A stretch of DNA of 64,000 nucleotides from Pseudomonadota bacterium. GTDB lineage: Bacteria > Pseudomonadota > Alphaproteobacteria > Rhodospirillales > Magnetospirillaceae. The translations under genes and the position numbers were made by a program. The stretch spans positions 124,001-188,000 of the forward strand of contig JAJYTF010000006.1 in NCBI GenBank assembly GCA_021793155.1, given 5' to 3'. The notes under the pieces were generated by a model, which saw only the letters and a list, made by a program, of their open reading frames with translations, did not search any database and was not told the origin of the DNA. Numbering within the stretch: the stretch's first letter is position 1; every line of letters begins with the position of its first letter. This document shows, piece by piece, positions 44,877-53,990 of this stretch.

Positions 44877-45644
44877 CTACCCCCGAATTTCCATCTTGAT
44901 CGGGCCTTCCGCCCGGCCGTGGATGAATTGGTCGACATAGGCATTGTCGGCCTTGTCCACTTCGCCGGTGGCGCCCACCCAGATCAGCTTGCCGCGATAC
45001 AGCATGGCCATGCGGTCGCTGATCTTGCGGGCGGAGTGCATGTCATGGGTGATGGACACGGCGGTGGCGCCCAGTTCCTTGACGCATTTGACAATCAGGT
45101 TGTTGATCACATCAGCCATGATCGGGTCGAGTCCCGTCGTCGGCTCGTCGAAGAAGATGATTTCCGGTTCCGTGGCGATGGCGCGGGCCAGCGCGACGCG
45201 CTTTTGCATGCCGCCCGACAGCTCGGAGGGTGACAGGTCGCCCACATCCGCACCCAGGCCGACCTGAGCGAGCTTTTCCATCGCCTTGTCGCGCGCCGCA
45301 CGCCGATCCATGCGGCGGCCCTGGATCAGTCCGAAGGCCACATTTTCCCACACGGGGAGCGAATCGAACAGGGCGCTGCCCTGGAACAGCATGCCGAACT
45401 TCGTCAGCACGCGTTCCCTGTCGCGAGGCCGCATGCCCACCATCTCTTCGCCGTCCACCTTGATACTGCCGCGTTCGGGGCGCATCAGCCCGAGGATGCA
45501 TTTCAGGGTCACCGATTTGCCGGTTCCCGAACCGCCGATGATGACGAACGATTCGGCGGGAGCGATGTCCACCGTCACACCGTCCAGCACGGTTTTCCGG
45601 CCAAAGCTCTTGTGCACGTCGATGAGTTGGATCTTGGGTGTCAT
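44877..45644 (-). CDS. mlaF: ABC transporter ATP-binding protein, MlaF-type
   Basis: 255 residues from ATG 45644 (overlap with mlaE). Walker A GGSGTGKS (37-44), signature ELSGGMQKRVALARAI, Walker B IIFFDEPTTGLDP, ITHDMHSARKISDR. Energises phospholipid transport between inner and outer membranes with MlaE. The substrate-binding MCE subunit (mlaD) is absent here. C-terminal IHGRAEGPIKMEIR is typical of alphaproteobacterial MlaF. Confidence 0.9.
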   Translation of the reverse strand: MTPKIQLIDVHKSFGRKTVLDGVTVDIAPAESFVIIGGSGTGKSVTLKCILGLMRPERGSIKVDGEEMVGMRPRDRERVLTKFGMLFQGSALFDSLPVWENVAFGLIQGRRMDRRAARDKAMEKLAQVGLGADVGDLSPSELSGGMQKRVALARAIATEPEIIFFDEPTTGLDPIMADVINNLIVKCVKELGATAVSITHDMHSARKISDRMAMLYRGKLIWVGATGEVDKADNAYVDQFIHGRAEGPIKMEIRG

Positions 45645-46414
45645 TTGTTGAAGAACAGGGCGGTAAGGATGTAATTCGAGGTGAGGATGAGGATCGAGGC
45701 CGAGACCACCGCGTTGGTCGTCGCCTGACCGACACCCTGCGCCCCGCCGCGCGAGTTGTAGCCGTTGTAGCAACCCATCAGCGAGATGATGAAGCCGAAG
45801 GCCGACGCCTTGACCAGGCCGGAAATGACGTCGATGGGCTTCAGGTATTCCCAACTGGAATGGATGTAGGTGGCGGGATTGTATCCCAGCTGGTAGGTGC
45901 CGACCAGGAAGCCGCCGAAGACGCCGATGATGTCGGCCACCAGAACCAGGCAGGGCAGCATCAGCAGCCCGGCGATTATGCGCGGCGCCACCAGATATTT
46001 ATAGGGATTGGTCGCTAGCGTCACCAGGGCGTCGACCTGCTCGGTGACCCTCATGGTGCCGATTTCAGCGGCCATGGCGGCGCCGATCCGGCCGGCCACC
46101 ATCAGGCCTGCCAGCACCGGCCCCAGTTCGCGCGTCATCGAGATGACGACCACCGTGGCTACGGCGCCTTCGGCCGAAAACCGGGCGAAGCCGGTATGGC
46201 TCTGCAGCGCCAGCACCATGCCAGTGAAGATGGCGGTAAGGCCGACCACCGGCAGCGAGAAATAACCAATTTCCAGCATCTGCCGGGCGATCAGGCGGAA
46301 GTAGACCGGTGGGCGGATGCAATGCGACAGGGCGACGCCGGTGAAGACGGTCAACCGGCCGGTATATTGGAGAAAGCCCAGAAAGACCCGCCCGATGGCG
46401 GCCAGCAAATTCAT
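45641..46414 (-). CDS. mlaE: MlaE-type ABC permease
   Basis: 257 residues with five to six membrane helices. MlaE signatures: YFSLPVVGLTAIFTGMVLALQ, TRELGPVLAGLMVAGRIGAAM, AAEIGTMRVTEQVDAL and the SLMGCYNGYNSRGGAQGVGQ-type C-terminal loop. Inner-membrane channel partner of MlaF. Overlaps the alr stop (ATGA) upstream and mlaF start downstream, so all three are coupled. Confidence 0.92.
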   Translation of the reverse strand: MNLLAAIGRVFLGFLQYTGRLTVFTGVALSHCIRPPVYFRLIARQMLEIGYFSLPVVGLTAIFTGMVLALQSHTGFARFSAEGAVATVVVISMTRELGPVLAGLMVAGRIGAAMAAEIGTMRVTEQVDALVTLATNPYKYLVAPRIIAGLLMLPCLVLVADIIGVFGGFLVGTYQLGYNPATYIHSSWEYLKPIDVISGLVKASAFGFIISLMGCYNGYNSRGGAQGVGQATTNAVVSASILILTSNYILTALFFNK

Positions 46415-47571
46415 TCCTCGGTCCTGCCCAGGTAATGGCGGTAATAGCGGCTGCCGAGGGCGGTCAGCACTTCGTAGCCGATGGTATGCGCATCACGGGC
46501 CAGGTCGTCGACGGACTGCCGCGGGCCGATCAGATCGATGAAGCCGCCGGGCCGCACCTCGTCGGCGGGCACGCCGGTGACGTCGAAGACGACCAGGTCC
46601 ATGGATACCCGACCGACCAGCGGCACGCGCCTCTCCCCAACATGACCGCAACCACGGTTGCCAAGCGCGCGGAAAATACCGTCGGCATAGCCGACGGCCA
46701 CGGTCGCCAGTCGCGCCTTGGCGACGACACGGTGCGTGGCACCATAACCAACGGTTTTTCCTTCGTCAACGTCGCGAAGTTGGACAATTCTGCCTTGCAG
46801 GCGAGCCACTTGCGCCATCGGATTGAGGCTCCGCGGGGTGGGCCGGAGGCCATAGAGGGCGGCGCCCGGGCGAACCCAGTCGGCATGCCAATCGGGGCCC
46901 AGGAAGATCCCGGATGATGCGGCGATGCTGCCCTCGATCCCGGGGAACAGGGTTCGTGCCGCGGCAAAGGCGGCCAGTTGCCCGGAGTTGAGAGGATGGT
47001 CCGGGTCATCGGCACAGGCCAGGTGGCTCATCACCAGAGCCGGTGGCACGGCAGCCAGGGTCGCCCGATCCTCGGCCACCGCCTTGGCCTGGTTAAAGTT
47101 CAGGCCAAGGCGCGACATGGCGGTGTCCACGTGCAGAACGGCTGGCAGCGGCTGTTCCCGGCGCCTGGCGAATTGCGCCCAATCCGCCACCTGTTGCGGT
47201 GAATTGAGGATCGGCAACAGTCGGTGGGCAAGAAAATCGTGTTCGGTGCCGGCAAACGGGCCGCACAACACCATGATCTCGGCCTCCGGCAGCAGGGTGC
47301 GCAGGGCCAGGCCTTCATCGATGGTGGCGACGAAGAAGCGCCTGCACCCGGCGCTGGCCAGGGCAGGGGCGACCTGGGCCATGCCCAGCCCATAGGCATC
47401 GGCCTTGACCACGCCGGCGCACCGGCTGCCTGGTCGCAGGCGGGCGGTGACCAAGCGCCAGTTGGCAACAATGGCGTCGAGGTCGATGGTCAGCACGCCG
47501 CCGGCGCGTTTTACGCGCGATTCAAGGTCATCGCCGGCGCCGCGCTGCAAGGCCTCGCTCATTCTTTCCAT
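46411..47571 (-). CDS. alr: Alanine racemase
   Basis: 386 residues from ATG 47571 (ATG 47562 also possible). PLP lysine K56 in VVKADAYGLG, the catalytic Tyr in VGYGATHRV, plus HVDTAMSRLG and LVGRVSMDLVVFDV. Makes D-alanine for peptidoglycan. Located downstream of dnaB, as usual in alphaproteobacteria, but separated from it by a repeat element. Coupled to mlaE. Confidence 0.95.
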   Translation of the reverse strand: MERMSEALQRGAGDDLESRVKRAGGVLTIDLDAIVANWRLVTARLRPGSRCAGVVKADAYGLGMAQVAPALASAGCRRFFVATIDEGLALRTLLPEAEIMVLCGPFAGTEHDFLAHRLLPILNSPQQVADWAQFARRREQPLPAVLHVDTAMSRLGLNFNQAKAVAEDRATLAAVPPALVMSHLACADDPDHPLNSGQLAAFAAARTLFPGIEGSIAASSGIFLGPDWHADWVRPGAALYGLRPTPRSLNPMAQVARLQGRIVQLRDVDEGKTVGYGATHRVVAKARLATVAVGYADGIFRALGNRGCGHVGERRVPLVGRVSMDLVVFDVTGVPADEVRPGGFIDLIGPRQSVDDLARDAHTIGYEVLTALGSRYYRHYLGRTEE

Positions 47572-47596
47572 ACCGTGGCTTCTTCACTGCCAGTTC

Positions 47597-47668
47597 GTCA
47601 TCCCGAGCGCCAGCGAGGGATCTCGGCGGTTCGACGGGATCCCTCGTCCCTTTGGTCGCCAGGATGAC
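47597..47668. repeat. Dispersed palindromic repeat GTCATCC...GGATGAC
   Basis: 72-base element with 7-bp perfect ends (47597-47603 and 47662-47668) and an inner 9-bp pair CGAGGGATC / GATCCCTCG. Same family as 40449-40510. Lies 11 bases past the dnaB stop and upstream of alr, where it could act as a terminator or mRNA stabiliser. Confidence 0.7.
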
Positions 47669-47679
47669 ATTGGCCTAGT

Positions 47680-49197
47680 CTACTCGTTGGAAATCTCGGT
47701 GCCGTGCCAATTGTCGAGGTCGGCGAACCGTGTGTACTGGCCGTCGAAGAACAGCCGCACCGTGCCCACCGGGCCGTGGCGCTGCTTGGCGATGATCGCT
47801 TCCGCCGTATTGGTCACCTCGGCCAGCCGCTTGTGCCAATCGTCGTAGCGAGAGTTGAATTTATCCTCGGCTTCCTCGGGGCGGCGGCCGGGCTCGGCCC
47901 GCTCCAGGTAGTATTGTTCGCGGAAGACGAACATTACCACGTCGGCGTCCTGCTCGATCGAGCCGGATTCTCGCAGATCGGCCAATTGCGGGCGCTTGTC
48001 TTCGCGTTGCTCGACCGAGCGCGACAGCTGCGACAGGGCGAGGACAGGGACGTTCAGCTCCTTCGCCAAGGCTTTCAGTCCGCGGGTGATGTCCGAGATT
48101 TCTTGTACGCGGTTTTCCATGCGCTTGCCCGAGGTGCCGGACAGAAGCTGCAGATAGTCGATGACGATCATGCCCAGGCCGTGGGTGCGGGCCAGCCGGC
48201 GGGCACGCGTCCGTACGGCCGAGACCGAGAGGGCCGGCGTGTCGTCGATGTAAAGCGGCAGGCCGTATAGCTCCTGCGAGGCCTCCACCAGCTTGGTGAA
48301 CTCGTCCTGGCTGAGTTCGCCCTGGCGGAGCTTGTGGGAATTGATCTCGCAGCGGTCGGCGAGGATGCGGGTGGCCAGCTGGTCGGCCGACATCTCCAGC
48401 GAGAAGAAGGCGACGACAGCACCGTCGACCGCCTTTTTTTCGCCCGTAGCCGACGTTTCGACCCTATAGGCCCTGGCCGCATTGAACGCCATGTTGGTGG
48501 CGAGCGCGGTCTTGCCCATGCTGGGGCGGCCGGCGAGGATGATCAGGTCCGACGCGTGCAGCCCACCCAGCTTCTGGTCCAGGTCGCGCAAGCCGGTAGT
48601 GACGCCCGACAGCTTGCCGTCACGCTTGCGCGCCGCCTCGGCCAGGTTGATGGCGGCCAGCATGCTGGTCTTGAACGGCTGGAAACCGCCCTCGGTCTGG
48701 CCGGCGGTGGCCAGGTCGAACAGCTTCTGCTCGGCGGTCTCGATCTGCGCGCCGGCTTCGGCGTCGAGGTCCGGCGAGAATGCGTCGTTGACCATGTCTT
48801 CGCCGATGGCGATCAGTTCGCGCCGCAGGTGCAGATCGAAGATCAGTCGCCCATAGTCGGCGCTGTTGATGATGGCCGCGGCGGCGCCAGCCAGGCGGGC
48901 GAGGTAGGCGTCGCCCCCCAGTTCCTGAAGGCCCGCATCGCCGCCGAGATATGTCTTCAGCGTCACCGGATTGGCGATCTGGTTTTTCGTCGACAGGGCC
49001 AGGCAGGCATCGTAGATACGGCCGTGCACCGGGTCGGCGAAATGTTCCGGGCGAAGGAACTCGGCCACCCGCTCGATGGCCCTGTTGTTCATCAGGATGG
49101 CGCCCAGCAGCGCCTGCTCGGCCTCATAATTATGGGGCGGCGTGCGGGGCAGGGCGTCGTCGCCGGAAGACGAACTGGAGGGCACCGGGAAAAGCAT
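47680..49197 (-). CDS. dnaB: Replicative DNA helicase DnaB
   Basis: 505 residues. N-terminal domain with PHNYEAEQALLGAILMNN, then the RecA-like helicase domain: GLRDLDQKLGGLH, Walker A AGRPSMGKTALA, the FFSLEMSADQLATR region, Walker B MIVIDYLQLL, QLSRSVEQR and DLRESGSIEQDAD. Hexameric fork helicase. A 20-residue insert (ETSATGEKKAVDGAV) between strands is a modest lineage-specific feature. No intein seen. Spacer of 81 bases to the cfa gene upstream. Confidence 0.97.
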   Translation of the reverse strand: MLFPVPSSSSSGDDALPRTPPHNYEAEQALLGAILMNNRAIERVAEFLRPEHFADPVHGRIYDACLALSTKNQIANPVTLKTYLGGDAGLQELGGDAYLARLAGAAAAIINSADYGRLIFDLHLRRELIAIGEDMVNDAFSPDLDAEAGAQIETAEQKLFDLATAGQTEGGFQPFKTSMLAAINLAEAARKRDGKLSGVTTGLRDLDQKLGGLHASDLIILAGRPSMGKTALATNMAFNAARAYRVETSATGEKKAVDGAVVAFFSLEMSADQLATRILADRCEINSHKLRQGELSQDEFTKLVEASQELYGLPLYIDDTPALSVSAVRTRARRLARTHGLGMIVIDYLQLLSGTSGKRMENRVQEISDITRGLKALAKELNVPVLALSQLSRSVEQREDKRPQLADLRESGSIEQDADVVMFVFREQYYLERAEPGRRPEEAEDKFNSRYDDWHKRLAEVTNTAEAIIAKQRHGPVGTVRLFFDGQYTRFADLDNWHGTEISNE

Positions 49198-49278
49198 GTC
49201 CGAATGTTATCAGAAGGCCATCGGCAACGGCACTGCGAAACATTTCCGCCCGCTGTGGATAACGGGAAAGTGCCCCTG

Positions 49279-50496
49279 TTAACTGCGGGGATAACTTTGT
49301 TCCGCCATCCACATGTAGTCCCTCACGCGTGGGACGGCATCGGAACGACGGGCCAGTTGCATCTGCCAGACCATATGGCCTTGATGGCGGAACGCCGTTT
49401 CGGCTCCCGCAAGGTAGAATTCCCACATGCGGCAGAACTGGTCGCCATAAAGGGTCAGCGCATCGGCGCGGCGGGCGGTGAAGCGGCCGCGCCAATGACG
49501 CAGGGTATCGGCATAGTGCTGGCGCAGGATCTCGATGTCGGTGACGATCAGCCCACTCTTCTCGACCGTTTTCATCACCTCGGACAGCGCCGGAGAATAG
49601 CCACCGGGAAAGATGTATTTGCGGATCCAGGGGTTGGTGGTGCCGGGACCGTGGCTGCGGCCGATCGCGTGCAACAAGGCCACGCCGTCTTCGGCGAGCA
49701 GGTCGCGCAAGCGGCGGAAGAAAGTCAGGTAGTGCGGTGACCCGACATGTTCGAACATCCCCACCGAAACGATGCGATCGAATTTGCCGGGCATCTCGCG
49801 ATAGTCGGCAAGCTGGAAGCGGACCCGGTGCGACAGTTGAGCCTCTTCCGCCCGGCGCTGGCTGGTCCGCAGCTGTTCGGCCGAAAGGGTGATGCCGGTG
49901 ACATCGACCGCCATGTCGCGGGCCATGGTCAAGGCAAGGCCGCCCCAACCGCTGCCGATATCAAGGATGGTCTGGCCGGCTCGCAACAGCAGTTTCGACA
50001 TGATATGCCGCTTCTTCGCCGTCTGCGCCTCCTCCAGCGACATTTGCGGATCAGCGAAATAGGCGCAGGAATACTGCCGGTCGGCATCGAGGAACAACCG
50101 ATAGAACTGTTCGGAAAGATCGTAATGGTGCGACGCGTGGCGTCGGCTGGCACTGACCGGATTCCAGTTGTGGAACCAGCGCCGCAGGTTGGCCAGGGGC
50201 TCGCGGTAGGCGCGCCGGGCGTCCTGACGGCTGATGTTTTCCGAGGCCAAGGCCAGGAAATCGTAAATACCGCCGTCCTCGACGGTGACCGTTCCATTCA
50301 TATAGCCTTCGCCGAGCACCATGGAGGGCTGGAGCGGCAGCCGCCAGTGCAGCGCCGGATCGTGCAGGCGCAGGGTGACCGGCCGAAGGTCAGGCGCCGG
50401 CAGGCCGTCGAACAGATGCGACCGCCCATTCGCGTCGACAACGGTCAACTGTCCGTAATGTATGAGCTTGCGCAGGAACGGCACGAAAAGCGACAT
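49279..50496 (-). CDS. cfa: Cyclopropane-fatty-acyl-phospholipid synthase
   Basis: 405 residues from ATG 50496, preceded by GGGAAGAG; two more codons are open upstream of that site. SAM-binding ILDIGSGWGGLAL, then VTGITLSAEQL, VGMFEHVG and YIFPGGYSPALSE, with the C-terminal FCRMWEFYLAGAE. The N-terminal domain with GEGYMNGTVTVED is typical of Cfa. Methylenates unsaturated membrane lipids, often in stationary phase or acid stress. Single gene between dnaB and the rplI terminator. Confidence 0.94.
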   Translation of the reverse strand: MSLFVPFLRKLIHYGQLTVVDANGRSHLFDGLPAPDLRPVTLRLHDPALHWRLPLQPSMVLGEGYMNGTVTVEDGGIYDFLALASENISRQDARRAYREPLANLRRWFHNWNPVSASRRHASHHYDLSEQFYRLFLDADRQYSCAYFADPQMSLEEAQTAKKRHIMSKLLLRAGQTILDIGSGWGGLALTMARDMAVDVTGITLSAEQLRTSQRRAEEAQLSHRVRFQLADYREMPGKFDRIVSVGMFEHVGSPHYLTFFRRLRDLLAEDGVALLHAIGRSHGPGTTNPWIRKYIFPGGYSPALSEVMKTVEKSGLIVTDIEILRQHYADTLRHWRGRFTARRADALTLYGDQFCRMWEFYLAGAETAFRHQGHMVWQMQLARRSDAVPRVRDYMWMAEQSYPRS

Positions 50497-50569
50497 GGCT
50501 CTTCCCATCTGGGAAGGGCACTGGTCGTGCGCTATTAGACTATAGGTTTTCCGGCCGGCAAACTTGAGG

Positions 50570-50613
50570 TTTGCGAAGGATAAGGGGGCTGCGCGACCCC
50601 CTTATCCCGCAAA
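50570..50613 (-). terminator. Terminator of the rpsF-rplI operon
   Basis: GGATAAGGGGG (50578-50588) and CCCCCTTATCC (50597-50607) form a perfect 11-bp stem, extended by TTTGCG/CGCAAA (50570-50575 with 50608-50613) past a 2-base bulge. About 31 bases after the rplI stop. One of the strongest hairpins in the window. Confidence 0.8.
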
Positions 50614-50643
50614 ATGGCTGGCAAAGCGACGTGTGACCCGGTA

Positions 50644-51177
50644 TTAAGCCTCGGCTTCGCCCTCGGCGGCCTGCTCCGCCGGTTCTTCTTCCTGCTGCGG
50701 AGCGGCGGCACGAGCGGCGCGCTCGGCTTCTTCCTGCGAGCGGGCAACGTGCACGGACACGTTCACCGCCACTTCCGGATGAAGGGAAACGCGCACGGGG
50801 TACGTGCCAAGGCTCTTGATCGGTGTGTCGAGAGCCACCTGCCGGCGCTCGATGGTGAACCCGGCTTCCTTGACCGCGTCGGCAACGTCGCGGCCGGTGA
50901 CCGAACCATAAAGCATGCCTCCTTCGCCGGCTTGCCGGATGATCAGGATGGACAGGCCGTCCAGCTTGGCCGCCACAGCCTGCGCATCCTCACGGCGCTG
51001 CAGGTTCTGCGCTTCCAACTGGGCGCGCTGAGCTTCGAAACGTGTCTGGTTTTCCTTCGTCGCGCGCAAGGCCTTCCTTTGCGGCAACAGGTAATTGCGG
51101 GCGAAACCAGGCTTCACCTTTACGGTGTCGCCCATCTGGCCCAGCTTCTCGATGCGCTCAAGCAAGATGACTTCCAT
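50644..51177 (-). CDS. rplI: 50S ribosomal protein L9
   Basis: 177 residues from ATG 51177, with AGGAGG upstream. [19 protein letters not shown]-like start and [10 protein letters not shown] are the L9 signature; the C-terminal domain has [15 protein letters not shown]. An acidic Glu/Ala tail of about 25 residues makes it longer than the E. coli protein (149). ATG overlaps the DUF2232 stop. Fourth gene of rpsF-rpsR-DUF2232-rplI. Confidence 0.97.
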   Translation of the reverse strand: MEVILLERIEKLGQMGDTVKVKPGFARNYLLPQRKALRATKENQTRFEAQRAQLEAQNLQRREDAQAVAAKLDGLSILIIRQAGEGGMLYGSVTGRDVADAVKEAGFTIERRQVALDTPIKSLGTYPVRVSLHPEVAVNVSVHVARSQEEAERAARAAAPQQEEEPAEQAAEGEAEA

Positions 51178-52112
51178 CACTTTTCCTCCTGGCCACCGCC
51201 GGCGCCGTGCCGGCGAAGCCTCGTCCAATGCCTAACCAATCCCAATCCGGCGACGGCCACCAAAGCCCAGCCGAACATCGCAAAAAACGCCACGTAGAAC
51301 AACGCCAGCAACATCCCGGCGTTGGGTTTGCCGCGTACGGTTCGATGCACGACCGCCAATCCGGCAAACACATACGGCCAAAGCAGCACCACGGCCGCAT
51401 TGCGGCCGAGATAGCCTGCGTCGCCGCTCGCCGTCGCGCCGATCACCGCTGTGGCAACCAACATGGCCAGCAGCCATAGCGGAAGTTCCAACCGGGTGTA
51501 GGCCGGGGTCGGTCGCAAGGCAAACCCCGCCTTCGCCACCGTCCATTGTCCCATCACCCCATTCAGCGCCGCCATCACCAGCCAGGCACTGCCGACCATG
51601 GCGGGAAACATCGCGGCCCAAAGGGCGGTCGCGCTGTCCTTCACCTCGGCCGGCACCATCGGGGCTGCTTCGTCCAGGAACGTCGCCACCTGAAGGCGCA
51701 CCAAGCCTTCGATCCCGCCCTCGCCCGAGGGAACCAGCGCGGCTCCCAGCAGCATCAAGCCGACGGCAATGACGCCGAGCCAAGCCAGAAGCATTCCCGG
51801 CGGGTACCACTCGACGGTTCCATTGTCCGCCCGGCGCCACAGTAGCGACTGGCGAACCAGGACAAGCACCGGCAACGGCCCCACGACGGCAAATATCGGT
51901 GCCGCCTGGGTCGAGGCCACGGCAACTACGGCCAACGCCACGGCCGAGGCAAGCGTCAGCCGCCGAAGGCCGAAGGCCAGCCCCACCATGACGAGGGGCA
52001 GCGGCGTCAAATATGTCAGCAGGATACCGAGCGCACCTCCGGCAAGCACCGACAGGTAGACAACACCGCTGGCAATTCCTGCCGCCACCGACAGGCCGAT
52101 GCCCTTGGACAT
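51177..52112 (-). CDS. DUF2232 family membrane protein
   Basis: 311 residues with about eight hydrophobic helices, starting [20 protein letters not shown]. Carries the DUF2232 layout ([19 protein letters not shown] early; a [13 protein letters not shown] helix in the middle). Position between rpsR and rplI is conserved in alphaproteobacteria. Function unknown. Distantly resembles substrate-capture (ECF S-like) membrane proteins, which I mention only as a possibility. Coupled to rplI by an ATGA overlap. Confidence 0.88.
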   Translation of the reverse strand: MSKGIGLSVAAGIASGVVYLSVLAGGALGILLTYLTPLPLVMVGLAFGLRRLTLASAVALAVVAVASTQAAPIFAVVGPLPVLVLVRQSLLWRRADNGTVEWYPPGMLLAWLGVIAVGLMLLGAALVPSGEGGIEGLVRLQVATFLDEAAPMVPAEVKDSATALWAAMFPAMVGSAWLVMAALNGVMGQWTVAKAGFALRPTPAYTRLELPLWLLAMLVATAVIGATASGDAGYLGRNAAVVLLWPYVFAGLAVVHRTVRGKPNAGMLLALFYVAFFAMFGWALVAVAGLGLVRHWTRLRRHGAGGGQEEK

Positions 52113-52178
52113 GGCGTCTCCGAGGACGGCGCGACGACGGCCGGCCAGGCAAGCCGGCCAGCCGTCAATCCGCTGACT

Positions 52179-52454
52179 TTACTTCACCACGTAGGGCAAG
52201 AGGCCCAGGAAGCGCGCACGCTTGATGGCACGGGCCAGTTCGCGCTGCTTCTTGGCCGACACCGCGGTGATGCGGCTGGGCACGATCTTGCCACGCTCGG
52301 AAATGAAGCGCTGCAGGAGCTTGACGTCCTTGTAGTCGATCTTCGGCGCGCCTTCGCCCGAGAACGGGCAGGTCTTGCGGCGGCGGAAGAACGGGCGGCG
52401 CGGGGCGCCGCCGGCGGGGCGCGGTCCTCCCGGCGTACGGGTTTCGGTTCTCAT
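52179..52454 (-). CDS. rpsR: 30S ribosomal protein S18
   Basis: 91 residues. Basic, Gly/Pro/Arg-rich N-terminus, then [31 protein letters not shown] and [21 protein letters not shown], all S18. Overlaps rpsF by 4 bases (ATGA). Binds S6 in the 30S platform. Confidence 0.98.
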   Translation of the reverse strand: MRTETRTPGGPRPAGGAPRRPFFRRRKTCPFSGEGAPKIDYKDVKLLQRFISERGKIVPSRITAVSAKKQRELARAIKRARFLGLLPYVVK

Positions 52455-52873
52455 GCCTCACCTCCCTCGGTCGCGCGGGGCGCGCGGCCATAACCGGAAT
52501 CACGACGCGGGCGATCGTCGCCGTCGCGGCGCGGGCGGTCATCGCGCTGATTCTTGCTTTGCATCACCGCCGACGGTCCTTCTTCCAGTTCGTCGACACG
52601 AATCGTCAGATAGCGCAGCACGTCTTCATTGATCGACATCTGGCGCTCGAACTCCGCGACGGCGGACGGCGGAGCGTCGACATTGAACAGGACGTAGTGG
52701 CCCTTACGGTTCTTCTTGATGCGATAGGCGATGTTCCTGAGGCCCCAATATTCGCGCTTGGTGACCTGACCGCCCTGGGAGGTGATGATAGTGGTGAATT
52801 CATCGGCCATGGTCTCCACCTGTGGGGTGGCAATGTCCTGGCGCGCGATGAACACGCATTCGTAAAGCGACAT
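52451..52873 (-). CDS. rpsF: 30S ribosomal protein S6
   Basis: 140 residues from ATG 52873, with AAGGAG upstream. [13 protein letters not shown] start, [21 protein letters not shown] and the [14 protein letters not shown] segment identify S6. The C-terminal 40 residues are a charged Arg/Asp repeat tail ([18 protein letters not shown]), longer than in E. coli. First gene of the operon. Confidence 0.98.
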   Translation of the reverse strand: MSLYECVFIARQDIATPQVETMADEFTTIITSQGGQVTKREYWGLRNIAYRIKKNRKGHYVLFNVDAPPSAVAEFERQMSINEDVLRYLTIRVDELEEGPSAVMQSKNQRDDRPRRDGDDRPRRDSGYGRAPRATEGGEA

Positions 52874-53258
52874 ACAAGCACTCCTTTCGGCTTGTCTCTT
52901 CCCACAACCCCCAAAAAACGGGCGTGCGGGCATAGCCGGCACCGTGCCGGCAAGGAGCAAGAAGCGGCGCAATATACACGAATCTTTGTGCCGCGCAAGC
53001 AGAGCCTAGCGACAGCAGAGCCTGGGGGCAAGGTATTGGCCTTCAGGCGCCTGGCGCCCACAGCCGCGGGGCGTGGCTTTCGCGCGAACGATCGCGCGGG
53101 GCCCAACGGGCCAGTCGCGGGCGGTGCCCGCTCGGGAACGGCCCTCAGGCGCAGGGTGCTGCGCCTGCGCTGGTGCGGCCAGGCGATCTGTGGTATCCAA
53201 GTTCAACCGTAGAGGTGGCGCATCAAGCGCGAGGGAGACTTTCGTGGGGAGGGGTTCC
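52874..53258. promoter_or_regulatory. 385-base gene-free stretch with the rpsF promoter and leader
   Basis: Read on the minus strand: TTGCGC (52993-52998), 16 bases, TATATT (52971-52976) is a good promoter for rpsF, giving a leader of roughly 90 bases. The leader holds a hairpin GCCGGCAC-C-GTGCCGGC-type dyad (52935-52951), then TTTTTT at 52911-52918, so attenuation or S6:S18 feedback is possible. The remainder (53000-53258) is very GC-rich with several dyads; I see no gene or clear promoter for the plus-strand gene at 53259. Confidence 0.5.
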
Positions 53259-53804
53259 ATGCGGAAAATTGCTTTGTCTTTGGCCTTGTTCGGTGGGTGT
53301 TGTGTTGCCTGCGCCCAGGCCCAGGCCCAGGCCCAGGCCCAGGCCCAGGCCCAGGCTCCTGCCCCGGCGCCGGTGCCGGTGCCGGAGGCGATGCCATATA
53401 ATGTACCCTATGGTGCGCCGATTACCCTGGCGCGTGCCAAGCATGTGGTTGCGGCGGCCGAGGCCGAGGCAATGAAGCACGGCTGGAAACTTGCCTGTGC
53501 CATCGTCGACCCGTCGGGCGACCTGGTCTATTTCGAGAGGATTGACGACACCCAATACGCGTCCATCGCCATCTCGCAGAACAAGGCTCGCACCGCCGCA
53601 ACCTTCCGGCGGCCGACCAAGGTGTTTCAGGATGCGGTGAACAGCGGCCAGGCCGGCCCACTCAGTTTTCCCGGGATGACGGCAAGCGAGGGAGGCCTGC
53701 CGCTGATCGAGGAGGGCAAGCTGATCGGCGCCATCGGCTGCAGCGGTGCTCTTGCGGCGCAAGACGGTGTGGCAGCCAAGGCGGGTGCCGACACGGTGAA
53801 GTAA
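53259..53804 (+). CDS. Secreted GlcG/HbpS-like domain protein
   Basis: 181 residues. Signal peptide (MRKIALSLALFGGCCVACA), then seven Ala-Gln repeats and a Pro/Ala/Val linker to about residue 45. The mature domain starts ITLARAKHVVAAAEAEA and has VDPSGDLVYFERID, SIAISQNKARTAATF and IGAIGCSGALAAQDG, the GlcG/HbpS-like fold (PF03928 family). Members bind heme or corrinoid, or are of unknown function; none is assured here. Whether a Cys before the repeat is lipidated is unclear, since the -3 position is not Leu. Confidence 0.8.
   Translation: MRKIALSLALFGGCCVACAQAQAQAQAQAQAQAPAPAPVPVPEAMPYNVPYGAPITLARAKHVVAAAEAEAMKHGWKLACAIVDPSGDLVYFERIDDTQYASIAISQNKARTAATFRRPTKVFQDAVNSGQAGPLSFPGMTASEGGLPLIEEGKLIGAIGCSGALAAQDGVAAKAGADTVK
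53313..53354 (+). repeat. Hexanucleotide tandem repeat (GCCCAG) x7
   Basis: Seven perfect copies of GCCCAG encode Ala-Gln repeats directly after the signal peptide of the GlcG-like protein. Slippage would change linker length in steps of two residues without breaking the frame. Confidence 0.95.
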
Positions 53805-53990
53805 CCTTATCCAGGGGCGCTCAATCGCCGGGTTGGGGCGGCCGGCCCGTTGGGCTGTCCTAGCTACGCCCTTGGCTGCTCGCTCCGGGGCGCTCAAGCG
53901 GTGGCGCTGGCCGGGTTGGGTCTCCGGCACTTGACTCCGTGTTCCGGAACGGTATTCCTACGGCTCCGTTTCTGGTTTCAGGGGGCTTGG

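Noticed and set aside
53313-53354. CRISPR-like repeat
   Set aside because: It is a simple 6-base tandem repeat without spacers, inside a coding sequence.
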